Source of the DNA: Variovorax beijingensis
Lineage (GTDB): Bacteria; Pseudomonadota; Gammaproteobacteria; Burkholderiales; Burkholderiaceae_C
Assembly: GCF_003951285.1 (NCBI RefSeq)
Contig: NZ_RXFQ01000022.1
Span: forward strand, 43,852-107,851
Reading direction: 5' to 3'
DNA length: 64,000 bases
In this document: positions 48,696 through 57,710 of the stretch, piece by piece
How positions within the stretch are numbered: the stretch's first letter is position 1
How the letters are laid out: every line of letters starts with the position of its first letter
Made by a program: the position numbers and the translations under genes
The notes under the pieces: model-generated
Databases searched by the model: none
What the model was told of the DNA's origin: nothing
What the model saw: only the letters and a program-made list of their open reading frames with translations

Positions 48696-50840
48696 TCAGC
48701 ACAACTCGATGGTCTGGCGCAGCAAGCCTGATGGCTCGGCACTCGGCCCGACGAGGATCTCGACTTCGCCCGGCTCGAACAAGGGCTGGAAGTCCGGCCC
48801 GAGATTGCGCAACTCGGCCGCCGGTAACTCCAGCTTCACCGAGCCGGCAACGCCTGGCATCAATCGCAGCTTCGCGTAGCCCTTGAGCTCCAGCAGCGGC
48901 CGGGTGACGCGGCTCAGCTTGTGGCGAACGAACAGGAAGACCGTCTCTTCGGCCTCGCGCGCGCCCACGTTGCGCAGGCTGACGCTGATCGCAAGCAGGT
49001 CCTGCTCGCGCACGCGCCGCGGCTCGACCTGGAGTTCGCCGTAGTCGAACCGGCCGTAGGTCAGGCCGTGGCCGAAGTCGTACAGCGGCGTGTTGGCCAC
49101 GTCCAGGTACTTGCTCGTGAAGTGGTCGGCGGGATTCATCGGCCGGCCGGTGGGACGCTGGCCGAAGTGGATCGGCACCTGCCCGAGAGCGCGCGGCCAG
49201 CTCATCGGCGTCCGGCCGCTGGGCGATACCCGGCCCGTGACCACGTCGGCAATCGCATGGCCAGCCTCGACGCCGAGGAACCACGCGGCCAGCAGCGCAT
49301 CCGCGTTTTCAGCCAGCCAGGGCACGACGAGCGGCCGGCCCGAGAACAGGATAGCGACCACGGGGATGCCGAGCGCGCGTGCACGTGCCGTCACCGCTTC
49401 GGCCAGGGCCTGCTGCCGGCCCGGAAGCGCGGGCGTGGCGCGGCTCGCCGCCTCGCCGCTCATCGTGGCACGCTCGCCCAGGCACAGCACGACCGCGTCG
49501 GCGCCGTCGCACATCGCGATGGCCGCTTCGATGCCGCTGTCGTCGCCGCCCTCGATGGCGACGCCGGGCGCATGCCGTATGTCGGCCTGCGGCAGCGCAG
49601 CGCGCAAGCCGGCAAGCACGCTGACGGCCGGCTCGTGCTCGCCGGCACCCCACCACGGGCCTTTCATCTCGGTGCTTGCATCGGCCAGCGGGCCGATGAC
49701 ACACAGCGCCTTCGCTGCAGCAGGCAAGGGCAGCGTGTCCCGCTCGTTCTTCAGCAGGACGATGGCCCTGCGCGCGGCGTCGCGCGCCAGCGTGTGCCGC
49801 TCGGCAACGACCGCCGCGGGTTCCGGCGCCGCGCCGCGGCGGTAGGGGTCGTCGAACAGGCCGAGCTGCTCCTTGAGCCGCAGCACGCGGCGCACGCTCG
49901 CGTCGATCTCTTCGATCGTCACCCGTCCCTGCGCGAGCGCGATCGGCAGACCCTTGCGATAGGCGTCGGCCATCATGTCGATGTCGACGCCGGCCTTCAG
50001 CGCCAGTACCGCGGCATCGACGAGATCGGCCGCAACGCCGTGCTTGATCAGTTCCGCGATCGCGTTGTAGTCGCTGACGATGACGCCGTCCCAGCCCATC
50101 TCGCCGCGCAGCCAGCCACGAAGCAAGGGGATGTGCGCCGTCATCGGCACGCCGTTGAGATCGGTGAAGGCCGGCATCAGCGTTGCGACGCCGGCGCGCA
50201 CCGCTGCGGCAAAGCCCGGCAGATGCACCTCGCGCAAGCTGCGCTCGGAGATGTCCACCGCGGCGTACTCCCGCCCCGCGGTGACTGCGCCGTACGCGAC
50301 GAAATGCTTCGCGCAGGCGGCCAGCGATTCGGCCGACGACAGATCGGCGCCCTGGAATCCGCGCACCTTGGCCTGCGCGATACGTGCGTTCAGCCAAGGG
50401 TCTTCGCCGGGCCCTTCCGCGGTGCGGCCCCAGCGCGGATCGCGCGATACGTCGAGCATCGGCGCGAAGGTCATCGCCAGGCCGTCGGCGGCGCCTTCGC
50501 GCGCGGCCTCCCGCGCCGTGCGCTCCCAGAGCTCTTCGTCGAAGCTGCCGGCCTCCGCCAGCGGAATCGGAAAGAGCGTGCGATGGCCGTGGATGATGTC
50601 CAGGCCGATCAAAAGCGGAATGCGAAGCCGCGACTTCTCGACCGCCAGCCGCTGCATCTCGTGCGTGGGGCCGGCGCCGACCATGTTCAGCAGATTGCCG
50701 ACGGTGCCGTCGATGATCGACTGCGTGGAGTCCCCCGCGAGCACCGGTCCGGTGACCGTGTAGCTGGAGGCAGTCATCGTCAGTTGACCCAGCTTTTCGG
50801 CCAGCGTCATCCGGGCCATGAGAGTGTCGATGCGGCTCAT
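48696..50840 (-). CDS. Glycoside hydrolase family 3 beta-glucosidase
   Basis: 714 aa, BglX-like but without a signal peptide, so cytoplasmic. The nucleophile motif GVIVSDYNAI lies near residue 256. The N-terminal TIM barrel, the alpha/beta sandwich (DADALLAAWFLGVEAGHAIADV near 512) and the C-terminal fibronectin-III domain (from about 600) are all present. It would release glucose from beta-glucosides or beta-gluco-oligomers. Divergent from the GH144-like operon with a shared 134-base promoter region, consistent with a common glucan pathway. Confidence 0.88.
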   Translation of the reverse strand: MSRIDTLMARMTLAEKLGQLTMTASSYTVTGPVLAGDSTQSIIDGTVGNLLNMVGAGPTHEMQRLAVEKSRLRIPLLIGLDIIHGHRTLFPIPLAEAGSFDEELWERTAREAAREGAADGLAMTFAPMLDVSRDPRWGRTAEGPGEDPWLNARIAQAKVRGFQGADLSSAESLAACAKHFVAYGAVTAGREYAAVDISERSLREVHLPGFAAAVRAGVATLMPAFTDLNGVPMTAHIPLLRGWLRGEMGWDGVIVSDYNAIAELIKHGVAADLVDAAVLALKAGVDIDMMADAYRKGLPIALAQGRVTIEEIDASVRRVLRLKEQLGLFDDPYRRGAAPEPAAVVAERHTLARDAARRAIVLLKNERDTLPLPAAAKALCVIGPLADASTEMKGPWWGAGEHEPAVSVLAGLRAALPQADIRHAPGVAIEGGDDSGIEAAIAMCDGADAVVLCLGERATMSGEAASRATPALPGRQQALAEAVTARARALGIPVVAILFSGRPLVVPWLAENADALLAAWFLGVEAGHAIADVVTGRVSPSGRTPMSWPRALGQVPIHFGQRPTGRPMNPADHFTSKYLDVANTPLYDFGHGLTYGRFDYGELQVEPRRVREQDLLAISVSLRNVGAREAEETVFLFVRHKLSRVTRPLLELKGYAKLRLMPGVAGSVKLELPAAELRNLGPDFQPLFEPGEVEILVGPSAEPSGLLRQTIELC

Positions 50841-50974
50841 CAGGGATTTCGAATAGGACCCAAGGGCCTTAATGATGGCATGCTGCGGGCAGAGAGCCCC
50901 CGGCCGCGTGGCGCCGCCGACGATTCGGTGAAACCAAACGTGACGCCCGGGACCACCAACGAAAGGAGCCATGC

Positions 50975-52270
50975 GTGTTGAAGGATGACAGGAACCCGAA
51001 GGCATTGGCAGCCCTGCCCGATGGAGCCTTGATCGATGCCGTGCAGCGGCAGACCTTTCGCTATTTCTGGGACGGTGCGGATGCCGCCAGCGGCCTGGCG
51101 CTCGACCGCCGCACGCTCGTCGGCGCCACGGGCGAAGACCTGGCCGACGAGAGGGCCGCGATCGGCGGCACGGGCTTCGGCATCATGGCCCTGATCGTCG
51201 CGGTGGAGCGCGGCTGGGTCACGCGGGACGCGGCGCTCGAGCGCCTGGGGCGCATGCGGGACGCCCTCTTTCGCGCCAGGCGCTACCACGGCGCCTTCCC
51301 GCACTTCATGGACGCAGCGAGCGGCGCGACGATCCCGATGAGCCCCAAGGACGACGCGGGCGACCTGGTCGAGACCTCGTTCCTCTGCATGGGCCTGCTC
51401 TGTGCGCGCCAGTATTTCAGCGAGGACACGGCCGTGGCGCGCCGGTTGCGCGCCGACATCGACACCCTGTGGCACGAGGTCGAATGGAACTGGTTCACCC
51501 AGGGCGGGCGCGACGTGCTGTATTGGCACTGGAGCCCGAACCACGGCTGGGCGATGAACCATGAGGTGCGCGGCTGGAACGAGTGCCTCATCACCTACGT
51601 GCTCGCCGCGGCCGCGCCGCGCCATGCGATCGATCCGCGGGTGTACCACCGCGGCTTCGCGGCGGGGAACGGCTTCGTCAACGGCCAGTCGTACTACGGC
51701 ATCGAGATTCCGCTGGGCATGCCCTACGGCGGCCCGCTGTTCTTCACGCACTATTCGTTTTGCGGCCTCGATCCGCACGGCCTGAAGGACCGCTACGCCG
51801 ACTACTGGGATCTCAACACGCGCCATCTGCGGATCAACCGCGCCCACTGCGTTGCCAATCCCCGGGGCTTTCCGGGCTACGGCGAATCGTGCTGGGGCCT
51901 GACCGCGAGCGACGACCCCGACGGTTATCTCGCGCACGATCCGAGCAACGACAACGGCACCATCTCGCCGACGGCCGCACTGGCCAGCCTGCCCTACGCG
52001 CCCGCCGAGGTGATGCAGGTGCTGCGGCACTTCCTCACCGTGCATGGCGAACGGCTCTGGAGAGACTACGGCTTCGTCGATGCGTTCTGCGAGCAGCGAG
52101 ACTGGTTTGCAAACACCTTCCTTGCCATCGACCAGGGCCCGATCGTCGTGATGATGGAGAACCATCGGACGGGCCTTCTGTGGAAACTGTTCATGAGCGT
52201 GCCCGAAGTGCAGGCCGGGCTGCGCGCCCTGGACTTCAGCAGCCCGCATCTCGGGGCGTCGGCGGCGTGA
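50975..52270 (+). CDS. Glycoamylase-domain protein, GH144-like endo-beta-1,2-glucanase candidate
   Basis: 431 aa from GTG, seven bases after AAGGAG. Motifs TFRYFWDGADAASGL near residue 30, GGTGFGIMALIVAVERGW near 65, VETSFLCMGLLCARQYF near 131, HWSPNHGWAMNHEVRGWNE near 190 and the C-terminal PEVQAGLRALDF are those of the glycoamylase-like (alpha/alpha-toroid) family used by GH144 beta-1,2-glucanases and by cyclic beta-1,2-glucan synthases. No signal peptide is seen. First gene of a four-gene operon with overlapping ends. GH144 placement is by family resemblance. Confidence 0.75.
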   Translation: MLKDDRNPKALAALPDGALIDAVQRQTFRYFWDGADAASGLALDRRTLVGATGEDLADERAAIGGTGFGIMALIVAVERGWVTRDAALERLGRMRDALFRARRYHGAFPHFMDAASGATIPMSPKDDAGDLVETSFLCMGLLCARQYFSEDTAVARRLRADIDTLWHEVEWNWFTQGGRDVLYWHWSPNHGWAMNHEVRGWNECLITYVLAAAAPRHAIDPRVYHRGFAAGNGFVNGQSYYGIEIPLGMPYGGPLFFTHYSFCGLDPHGLKDRYADYWDLNTRHLRINRAHCVANPRGFPGYGESCWGLTASDDPDGYLAHDPSNDNGTISPTAALASLPYAPAEVMQVLRHFLTVHGERLWRDYGFVDAFCEQRDWFANTFLAIDQGPIVVMMENHRTGLLWKLFMSVPEVQAGLRALDFSSPHLGASAA

Positions 52271-53667
52271 GCTTCAGCGTGACGAGCCAGCAAGACCCGG
52301 CATTCGAGCCCTGGCTCGAAACACAGCTGCGCCATTCGGCGAGCGCGATGCTGTCCAGCATCTCGCCGGTGTCGATCGTCAAGCACCGGCCGGGCTTCGG
52401 CCAGACCGTACGGCCGATCGCCGGCGCCATCGTTGCCTCGCCCGTGCTCGCCGACTACAACCCGGACCCGGACTACTTCTTTCATTGGTTCCGCGATTCC
52501 GCCGTGGTCGTCGATGCACTGCGCCTGCTCTACGCCGAAGGACGCGTCGGCGACGAAGCGCTGCAGCACCTGCGCGACTTCGTCCGCTTCAGCCTGGACT
52601 TGAACCGCCTCGACGGCCGCGCGGCTGCCGCGGTGGAGGACCGCCGCGCGTGCGTGGCCCCCGAGCTCCTGCAGTACCTGCGCGAGGACCATGACCTTGC
52701 CAAGGCCTTCGGCGACCTGGTGGCCGCCGAGACGCGGGTGAACCCCGACGGCACGCTCGATGTCTGCCGATGGAATCGCCCGCAGCATGACGGCGCGCCG
52801 CTGCGCGCGCTGGCGCTGCTGCGCTGGGCGGCCGGCGGGCACCTCGACGCGCCGCTGCTGGCGGAAGCCGCCGAGCTGATCCGCTTCGATCTCGACTTCA
52901 CGCTGCGCCGCTGGCGCGAGCCGTCCTACGACATCTGGGAGGAGGAGCTCGGCCACCACTACTACACACTGCGCGTCGCGGCGGCGGCGCTGGCCGAGGG
53001 CGCGGCATGGCTGGAGGGCCTGGGCGACACGGCGCAGGCGCAGCGCTGCCGGGAAGAGTCGCGCGCGGTGCTGCGCCTGCTCGACGGCTACTGGGTGGAT
53101 GAACGAGACGAGCGCCCAGATGACCGCGACGCGGCGCGCGGCTACTACCGCTCGCGCGCGCTGGTGGACGGCCGGCCCGGTCCGAAGGCGCTCGACATTG
53201 CGGTGGTCCTGTCGGCGATCCACAGCCTTGGAACCGGGGCCGCGCATGGACCGGCCGATCCGCGCATGCAGGCCACGCTGGCGCGCCTGGACGCGCTGTT
53301 CGATGCGGCCTATCCCATCAACCACGGCCGCGCCGCAGGCCGCGGCGCGGCAATGGGCCGGTATGCCGGCGACGTGTACTACTCGGGCGGCGCGTACTAC
53401 TTCTCGACGCTCGGTGCCGCCGAGTTCTGTTTTCGCGCCGCGGCGATGGGCGGCGATGCGCGCCACTGGTTCGATCGCGGCGACGCCTATCTCGCCACCG
53501 TGCGCGCGTACACGCCGGCTGGCGGCGATCTGTCGGAACAGTTCGACCAGCGCAGCGGCGCGCAGACCTCGGCCAAGCAACTGGCCTGGAGCCACGCCGC
53601 GTTCATTTCGTGTGTCTCGGCGCGCCGCATCGCGGCCGCCGCTTGCGAGGCGCCGCGGTGGCGATGA
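52267..53667 (+). CDS. Glycoside hydrolase family 15-like glucoamylase/trehalase-type enzyme
   Basis: 466 aa from GTG that overlaps the previous stop. FFHWFRDSAVVVDALRLLY near residue 72 is the GH15 substrate-site motif. WEEELGHHYYTL near 224 carries the general acid and LSEQFDQRSG with QLAWSHAAF near 422 the general base, so it looks active. No signal peptide. GH15 members act on alpha-glucans, dextran or trehalose; the actual sugar is open. Third in context with GH144-like and ABC proteins. Confidence 0.82.
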   Translation: MSFSVTSQQDPAFEPWLETQLRHSASAMLSSISPVSIVKHRPGFGQTVRPIAGAIVASPVLADYNPDPDYFFHWFRDSAVVVDALRLLYAEGRVGDEALQHLRDFVRFSLDLNRLDGRAAAAVEDRRACVAPELLQYLREDHDLAKAFGDLVAAETRVNPDGTLDVCRWNRPQHDGAPLRALALLRWAAGGHLDAPLLAEAAELIRFDLDFTLRRWREPSYDIWEEELGHHYYTLRVAAAALAEGAAWLEGLGDTAQAQRCREESRAVLRLLDGYWVDERDERPDDRDAARGYYRSRALVDGRPGPKALDIAVVLSAIHSLGTGAAHGPADPRMQATLARLDALFDAAYPINHGRAAGRGAAMGRYAGDVYYSGGAYYFSTLGAAEFCFRAAAMGGDARHWFDRGDAYLATVRAYTPAGGDLSEQFDQRSGAQTSAKQLAWSHAAFISCVSARRIAAAACEAPRWR

Positions 53668-55424
53668 GCGCGCGGCCGGAGCACCGCGCCGAGCCGGCGG
53701 CAAGGGCCGGCTTCTTCCGTCAGGTCAGCGAGCTGCTCGGCGCCTTGCGCGCATCCCCCGTCGCGAAAACGCTTGTCGCGCTGATGGGTGCGATCGTCGT
53801 GGTCGTCGCGCTCACGGCTTATGGGCAGATCGAGCTCAACAGCTGGAACAAGCCGTTCTACGATGCGATCTCGCGTCGCGACCTGGGTGAATTCGTCGTG
53901 CAGGTCGGCGTCTTCGCGATCATTGCGGGCGCGCTGCTGGTCCTGAACGTGGCGCAGCGGTGGCTCGGCGAAACCTTGCAGCTGAAGCTGCGCGAGGCCG
54001 TGGTCAACGACCTCGTGGGGCTGTGGCTGCAGCCGCGCCGGGCGTTCTGGCTCCAGGCCAGCGGCCCGATGGGGGCCCACCCCGACCAGCGCATGCACGA
54101 CGACACGCTGAAGCTGTGCGATCTGTCGGTCACCCTTGGCGTGGGCCTGCTGCAGGCAGCGATGCTGTTCGGCAGCTTTGCGAGCGTGCTGTGGGTCCTC
54201 TCCAAGGACTTCAGCCTCTTCTTCGGCGGCAAGGACCATGTGCTGCCGGGCTTCATGTTGTGGGCGGCCATTGCCTATGCGATCGCCGGCTCGCTGGTCA
54301 CCTACTGGGTCGGCAACGGCCTGATCTCGCGCAACGCCGAGCGCTACGCGCGCGAAGGCGAATTGCGCTTCTCGCTGACGCGCATCAACGAGCATCTCGA
54401 CGGCATCTCCCTGGCGGGTGGCGAGGCCGACGAGAAGCGCCGCGTCGCCATGCATTTCGGCGATGTCTTGCGCGCCACGTCGCGCGTGGTGCTCGGGCTG
54501 ACCAACCTGACCTGGGTCACCGCGGGCTTCGGCTGGATCACCATCATCGCGCCGACGCTGGTGGCCGCGCCCCTGTACTTCTCGGGGAAGGTGTCGTTCG
54601 GTGGCCTGATGATGGCCGCCGCGGCCTTCACGCAGGCGCAGTCGTCGCTGCGCTGGTTCGTCGACAACTTCAGCATCATTGCCGACTGGCGCGCCACGCT
54701 GCTGCGCGTTGCCGACCTGCGCCGGATGCTGGCGTCCGATCTGGAGGCACAGGCAGGCGGCAGCCGCATCGCCTACGAGGAGGGCGAAGCCGGGGCGCTC
54801 GCGATCGAAGCACTCGAGGTCCGCTCCTGGACCGGCCACGATCGGCTGGACACCCCGGGTCTCGTCGTGCACCGCGGTCAGCGCGTCCTGATCCTCGGCA
54901 CGCCGGGCACCGAGAAGACCTTGCTGTTCCGGGCGCTCGCAGGCCTTTGGCCCTGGGGCTCCGGCACCGTGCGCCGGCCTGCCGGAGAGACGATCCACTA
55001 CATGCCGCGCGGCACGCCCTACATTCCGCGCGGCACGCTGGCCGAGGTGCTGTCGTATGCGATGGCGCCGTCGAGCTACCCGAGGGAAGCCATGGTGGCC
55101 GCACTGGCGAGCGTGGGCCTCCTGCGCCTGGAACCATTGCTGAACAAGACGGGCCGCTGGGAGAGGGAACTCAGCATGGACGAGCAGTTGCGGCTGGGCT
55201 TTGCCCGCGTGGTGCTGCAGGCGCCGCGCTGGCTGGTGATGGACGAAGCCTTCGGCGCGTTCGACGACGAGACGCTCGAACTCATCATCGACCTGCTGGG
55301 CAAGCTCGAGCACACGGGCATTGTCCACATCGGCTCGGCCGGAGAAGCACGTGACCGGCTGTTCACGCAGGTGGTGCACCTGGTCAAGGCGCCGAACACC
55401 GTGCGCGAGGAGCAGCGGGCATGA
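53664..55424 (+). CDS. SbmA/YddA-type ABC transporter (fused permease-ATPase) with non-canonical Walker A
   Basis: 586 aa. Residues about 35-330 form the membrane domain of the ABC_membrane_2/SbmA-BacA group (GQIELNSWNKPFYDAISRRDL near 53, ERYAREGELRFSLTRINEHLDGIS near 224). The ATPase domain has GTPGTEKT near 414 in place of GxxGxGKS/T, so the last glycine is a glutamate. The signature reads ELSMDEQLRLGFAR instead of LSxGEQQ, while Walker B WLVMDEAF is intact. Coupled by ATGA overlaps to genes on both sides. Activity is doubtful or needs a partner. Confidence 0.8.
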   Translation: MSARPEHRAEPAARAGFFRQVSELLGALRASPVAKTLVALMGAIVVVVALTAYGQIELNSWNKPFYDAISRRDLGEFVVQVGVFAIIAGALLVLNVAQRWLGETLQLKLREAVVNDLVGLWLQPRRAFWLQASGPMGAHPDQRMHDDTLKLCDLSVTLGVGLLQAAMLFGSFASVLWVLSKDFSLFFGGKDHVLPGFMLWAAIAYAIAGSLVTYWVGNGLISRNAERYAREGELRFSLTRINEHLDGISLAGGEADEKRRVAMHFGDVLRATSRVVLGLTNLTWVTAGFGWITIIAPTLVAAPLYFSGKVSFGGLMMAAAAFTQAQSSLRWFVDNFSIIADWRATLLRVADLRRMLASDLEAQAGGSRIAYEEGEAGALAIEALEVRSWTGHDRLDTPGLVVHRGQRVLILGTPGTEKTLLFRALAGLWPWGSGTVRRPAGETIHYMPRGTPYIPRGTLAEVLSYAMAPSSYPREAMVAALASVGLLRLEPLLNKTGRWERELSMDEQLRLGFARVVLQAPRWLVMDEAFGAFDDETLELIIDLLGKLEHTGIVHIGSAGEARDRLFTQVVHLVKAPNTVREEQRA

Positions 55425-57706
55425 GACACCTCGGGCCCACTGTCGGTCGTGCGCGCCGCGCCCTCATGCGGCTGATGCTTGCGCTGCCCGCGTGGAGCTG
55501 GGCGGCGGATTTCGGCTTCCGGCCACCGCGCGATCCTGAGGATGCCGCCGCCGCGGACCTGATGCGGGATCTGGCCCAGCGCATCCTGCCGGTGTACCAG
55601 GACGCAGACACCGATGTCTTCCTGGCCAACCTGGCCGCCCTGCAGATCGTCAGCGGCGCCTACCGTGCAGCCTCCGACAGCAGCCGGGCCCTGCGCACCC
55701 GCCGCCAGGGCAAGCCGTTCGACGAGCTGGTGCAGCGCGCGATCCTCGACGGCATCTATGCGCGTGCGCGCGCACTCGAAGCGAACGAGCGCCTCGGCTT
55801 CGCCGAAGCGTACGGACGCGCGTTCCGGGAGCTGGTGTCGCCGCTCGACAATGCGCAAGCCCAGGCCATCATGGCGCGGCTCGAAATCCCGGCGGCGGTA
55901 TACGCAGAGCCGCTGCGCCGAACTTTCGATCTCTGGCGCGCGAAGGGCAGCCTCCCGCAGGCCGACGCCCTGGCGCTGGTGCGGACCTGGCATTCGTACG
56001 AGTCGCGCCGCAGCTTCGGTGCGCTGCTGCCCGAACTGTTCGCGGCGGAAAACCGCAACCGCTACGTGACGGAGGCCGGCCTCAGGATTCCCGTGCGCGG
56101 GGGTGTCATTCATGCGCGCCTGGTTCGGCCCGGCCGCGCCAATGACGCACTGGGCGCCCTGCCGGCGCTGCTGCGCTTCACGCTCGATCCGGCCGAGGAC
56201 GACGCCCAGCGCAGCGCCGCCAAGGGCTATGTCGGCGTCACGGCGTACGTGCGCGGACGCACGCCCGACGGCAAGGGCGCCGTGTGGCCGTTCGTTCGCG
56301 ACGGAGAAGACGCCGCCGCCGTCATCGACTGGATTGCCCGGCAGGCGTGGAGCGACGGCCGCGTCTGCATGATCGGCGACGGCTACTCCGGCTACGCCGC
56401 CTGGGCCGCCGCCCGCAGGAGACCGGAGGCACTCAAGGCCATCGCCACGATCGCGCCAATGGCGCCGGGCATCGACTTTCCGATGGCCGGACAGATCTTC
56501 CGCAATGCCATGGTTCGCTGGGCGCAGGAGCACGCGGATGGCGAGCCCCTGCGGGCCGGCGCAGACGCCGACCCGGACACGATATGGCAGGCACTCGACG
56601 CGCGCTGGTATCGCGGCAATCGTCCCTACTGGGACGTGGACCGCGTCCTGCTGGGCAGGCGCAGCAGGCTGATCCGGACCTGGCTGGCGCACCCGAGCCA
56701 TGATCGCTACTGGCAGAAATTCCTGCCTTCGGCGGCGCAGTTTGCGCGCATCGACATCCCGGTGCTCAGCTTCGCCGGCTACTACGGCGCGGACGCCGGT
56801 GCGCTCTACTTCCACGACGAGCATCGCCGCAACCGGCCGCAGGCCGACACGACGCTGCTGCTCGGCCCCTACGACGCGGCCTCGATCCGGCGCGGCACGG
56901 CGGCAACGCTGCGCGGCTACACGCTGGACCCCGTCGCACGCGTCGACCTGCCCGAGCTGCGCCTGCAATGGCTCGACCACATCCTGAAGGGCGCGAACAA
57001 GCCTTCCCTGCTGACGGATCGAATCAACTACCAGGTGATGGGCGCGGACCAGTGGCGCCATGTGCCGGCGCTGGAAGCGCCGCAGCGCACCCGGCTGCGC
57101 TTCTACCTCGACACCCGCGAGCGCAACGACCCGCACCGCCTGTTGCCGTCTCCGTCCGAAGGCGGTGGCAACGCGCGGCTCTCGGTCGATCTGGCCGACC
57201 GGCGTGACGTGCGCATTCCATGGCCGGACGCGCTGCGCTTGACGCAGCTGCCGGCGCGCAACAGCATCAGTTTTGTCAGTGATCCGCTCCCGCAGGACAC
57301 CGAGATCTTCGGCAGCCTGCACGGCGTGTTCGACATCACGCCCTCGCGGCAGGACGTGGACTTCAGCATCTCGCTGTACGAGCAGACGGAAAGCGGCGAG
57401 TACCAGCTGCTGTTCGATCCCTACGACTTCCGCGCCAGCTACGCAGGCCATCGCGTGCGCCGCAGGCTTCTTCGGGCCGGCGAGCGCCAGCTGCTTGCGT
57501 TCACCGCCGAACGCGCGACGGCCTGCAGGCTTGCGGCGGGCAGCCGCATCGTGCTGCTGGTCGGCCTCAACAGGCGCCCCGACCGGCAGATCAACTACGG
57601 CAGCGGCAAGGACGTGAATTCGGAGACCATCGCCGATGCAAGATGGCCTGTGCGCGTGCGCTGGCACGCGCGCAGCTACGTCGAGATCCAGACCGGCAAG
57701 CCTTGA
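55421..57706 (+). CDS. CocE/NonD-type alpha/beta hydrolase (S15 family) with signal peptide
   Basis: 761 aa. A signal peptide of about 28 residues (LMLALPAWSWA-AD) precedes an unusual helical N-terminal region of about 200 residues. The hydrolase domain has a nucleophile elbow GDGYSGYAAW near residue 318, and the C-terminal jelly-roll of the X-Pro dipeptidase family ends IVLLVGLNRRPDRQINYG. The usual GPWxH motif with the catalytic His reads GPYDAAS near 482, so the His is not at the expected place. Overlaps the ABC gene by four bases. Substrate unknown. Confidence 0.78.
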   Translation: MRHLGPTVGRARRALMRLMLALPAWSWAADFGFRPPRDPEDAAAADLMRDLAQRILPVYQDADTDVFLANLAALQIVSGAYRAASDSSRALRTRRQGKPFDELVQRAILDGIYARARALEANERLGFAEAYGRAFRELVSPLDNAQAQAIMARLEIPAAVYAEPLRRTFDLWRAKGSLPQADALALVRTWHSYESRRSFGALLPELFAAENRNRYVTEAGLRIPVRGGVIHARLVRPGRANDALGALPALLRFTLDPAEDDAQRSAAKGYVGVTAYVRGRTPDGKGAVWPFVRDGEDAAAVIDWIARQAWSDGRVCMIGDGYSGYAAWAAARRRPEALKAIATIAPMAPGIDFPMAGQIFRNAMVRWAQEHADGEPLRAGADADPDTIWQALDARWYRGNRPYWDVDRVLLGRRSRLIRTWLAHPSHDRYWQKFLPSAAQFARIDIPVLSFAGYYGADAGALYFHDEHRRNRPQADTTLLLGPYDAASIRRGTAATLRGYTLDPVARVDLPELRLQWLDHILKGANKPSLLTDRINYQVMGADQWRHVPALEAPQRTRLRFYLDTRERNDPHRLLPSPSEGGGNARLSVDLADRRDVRIPWPDALRLTQLPARNSISFVSDPLPQDTEIFGSLHGVFDITPSRQDVDFSISLYEQTESGEYQLLFDPYDFRASYAGHRVRRRLLRAGERQLLAFTAERATACRLAAGSRIVLLVGLNRRPDRQINYGSGKDVNSETIADARWPVRVRWHARSYVEIQTGKP

Positions 57707-57710
57707 TTGC

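Noticed and set aside
49309..50397. Alternative minus frame inside the GH3 gene
   Set aside because: Arg-rich, no motif, and the GH3 frame has full catalytic motifs.
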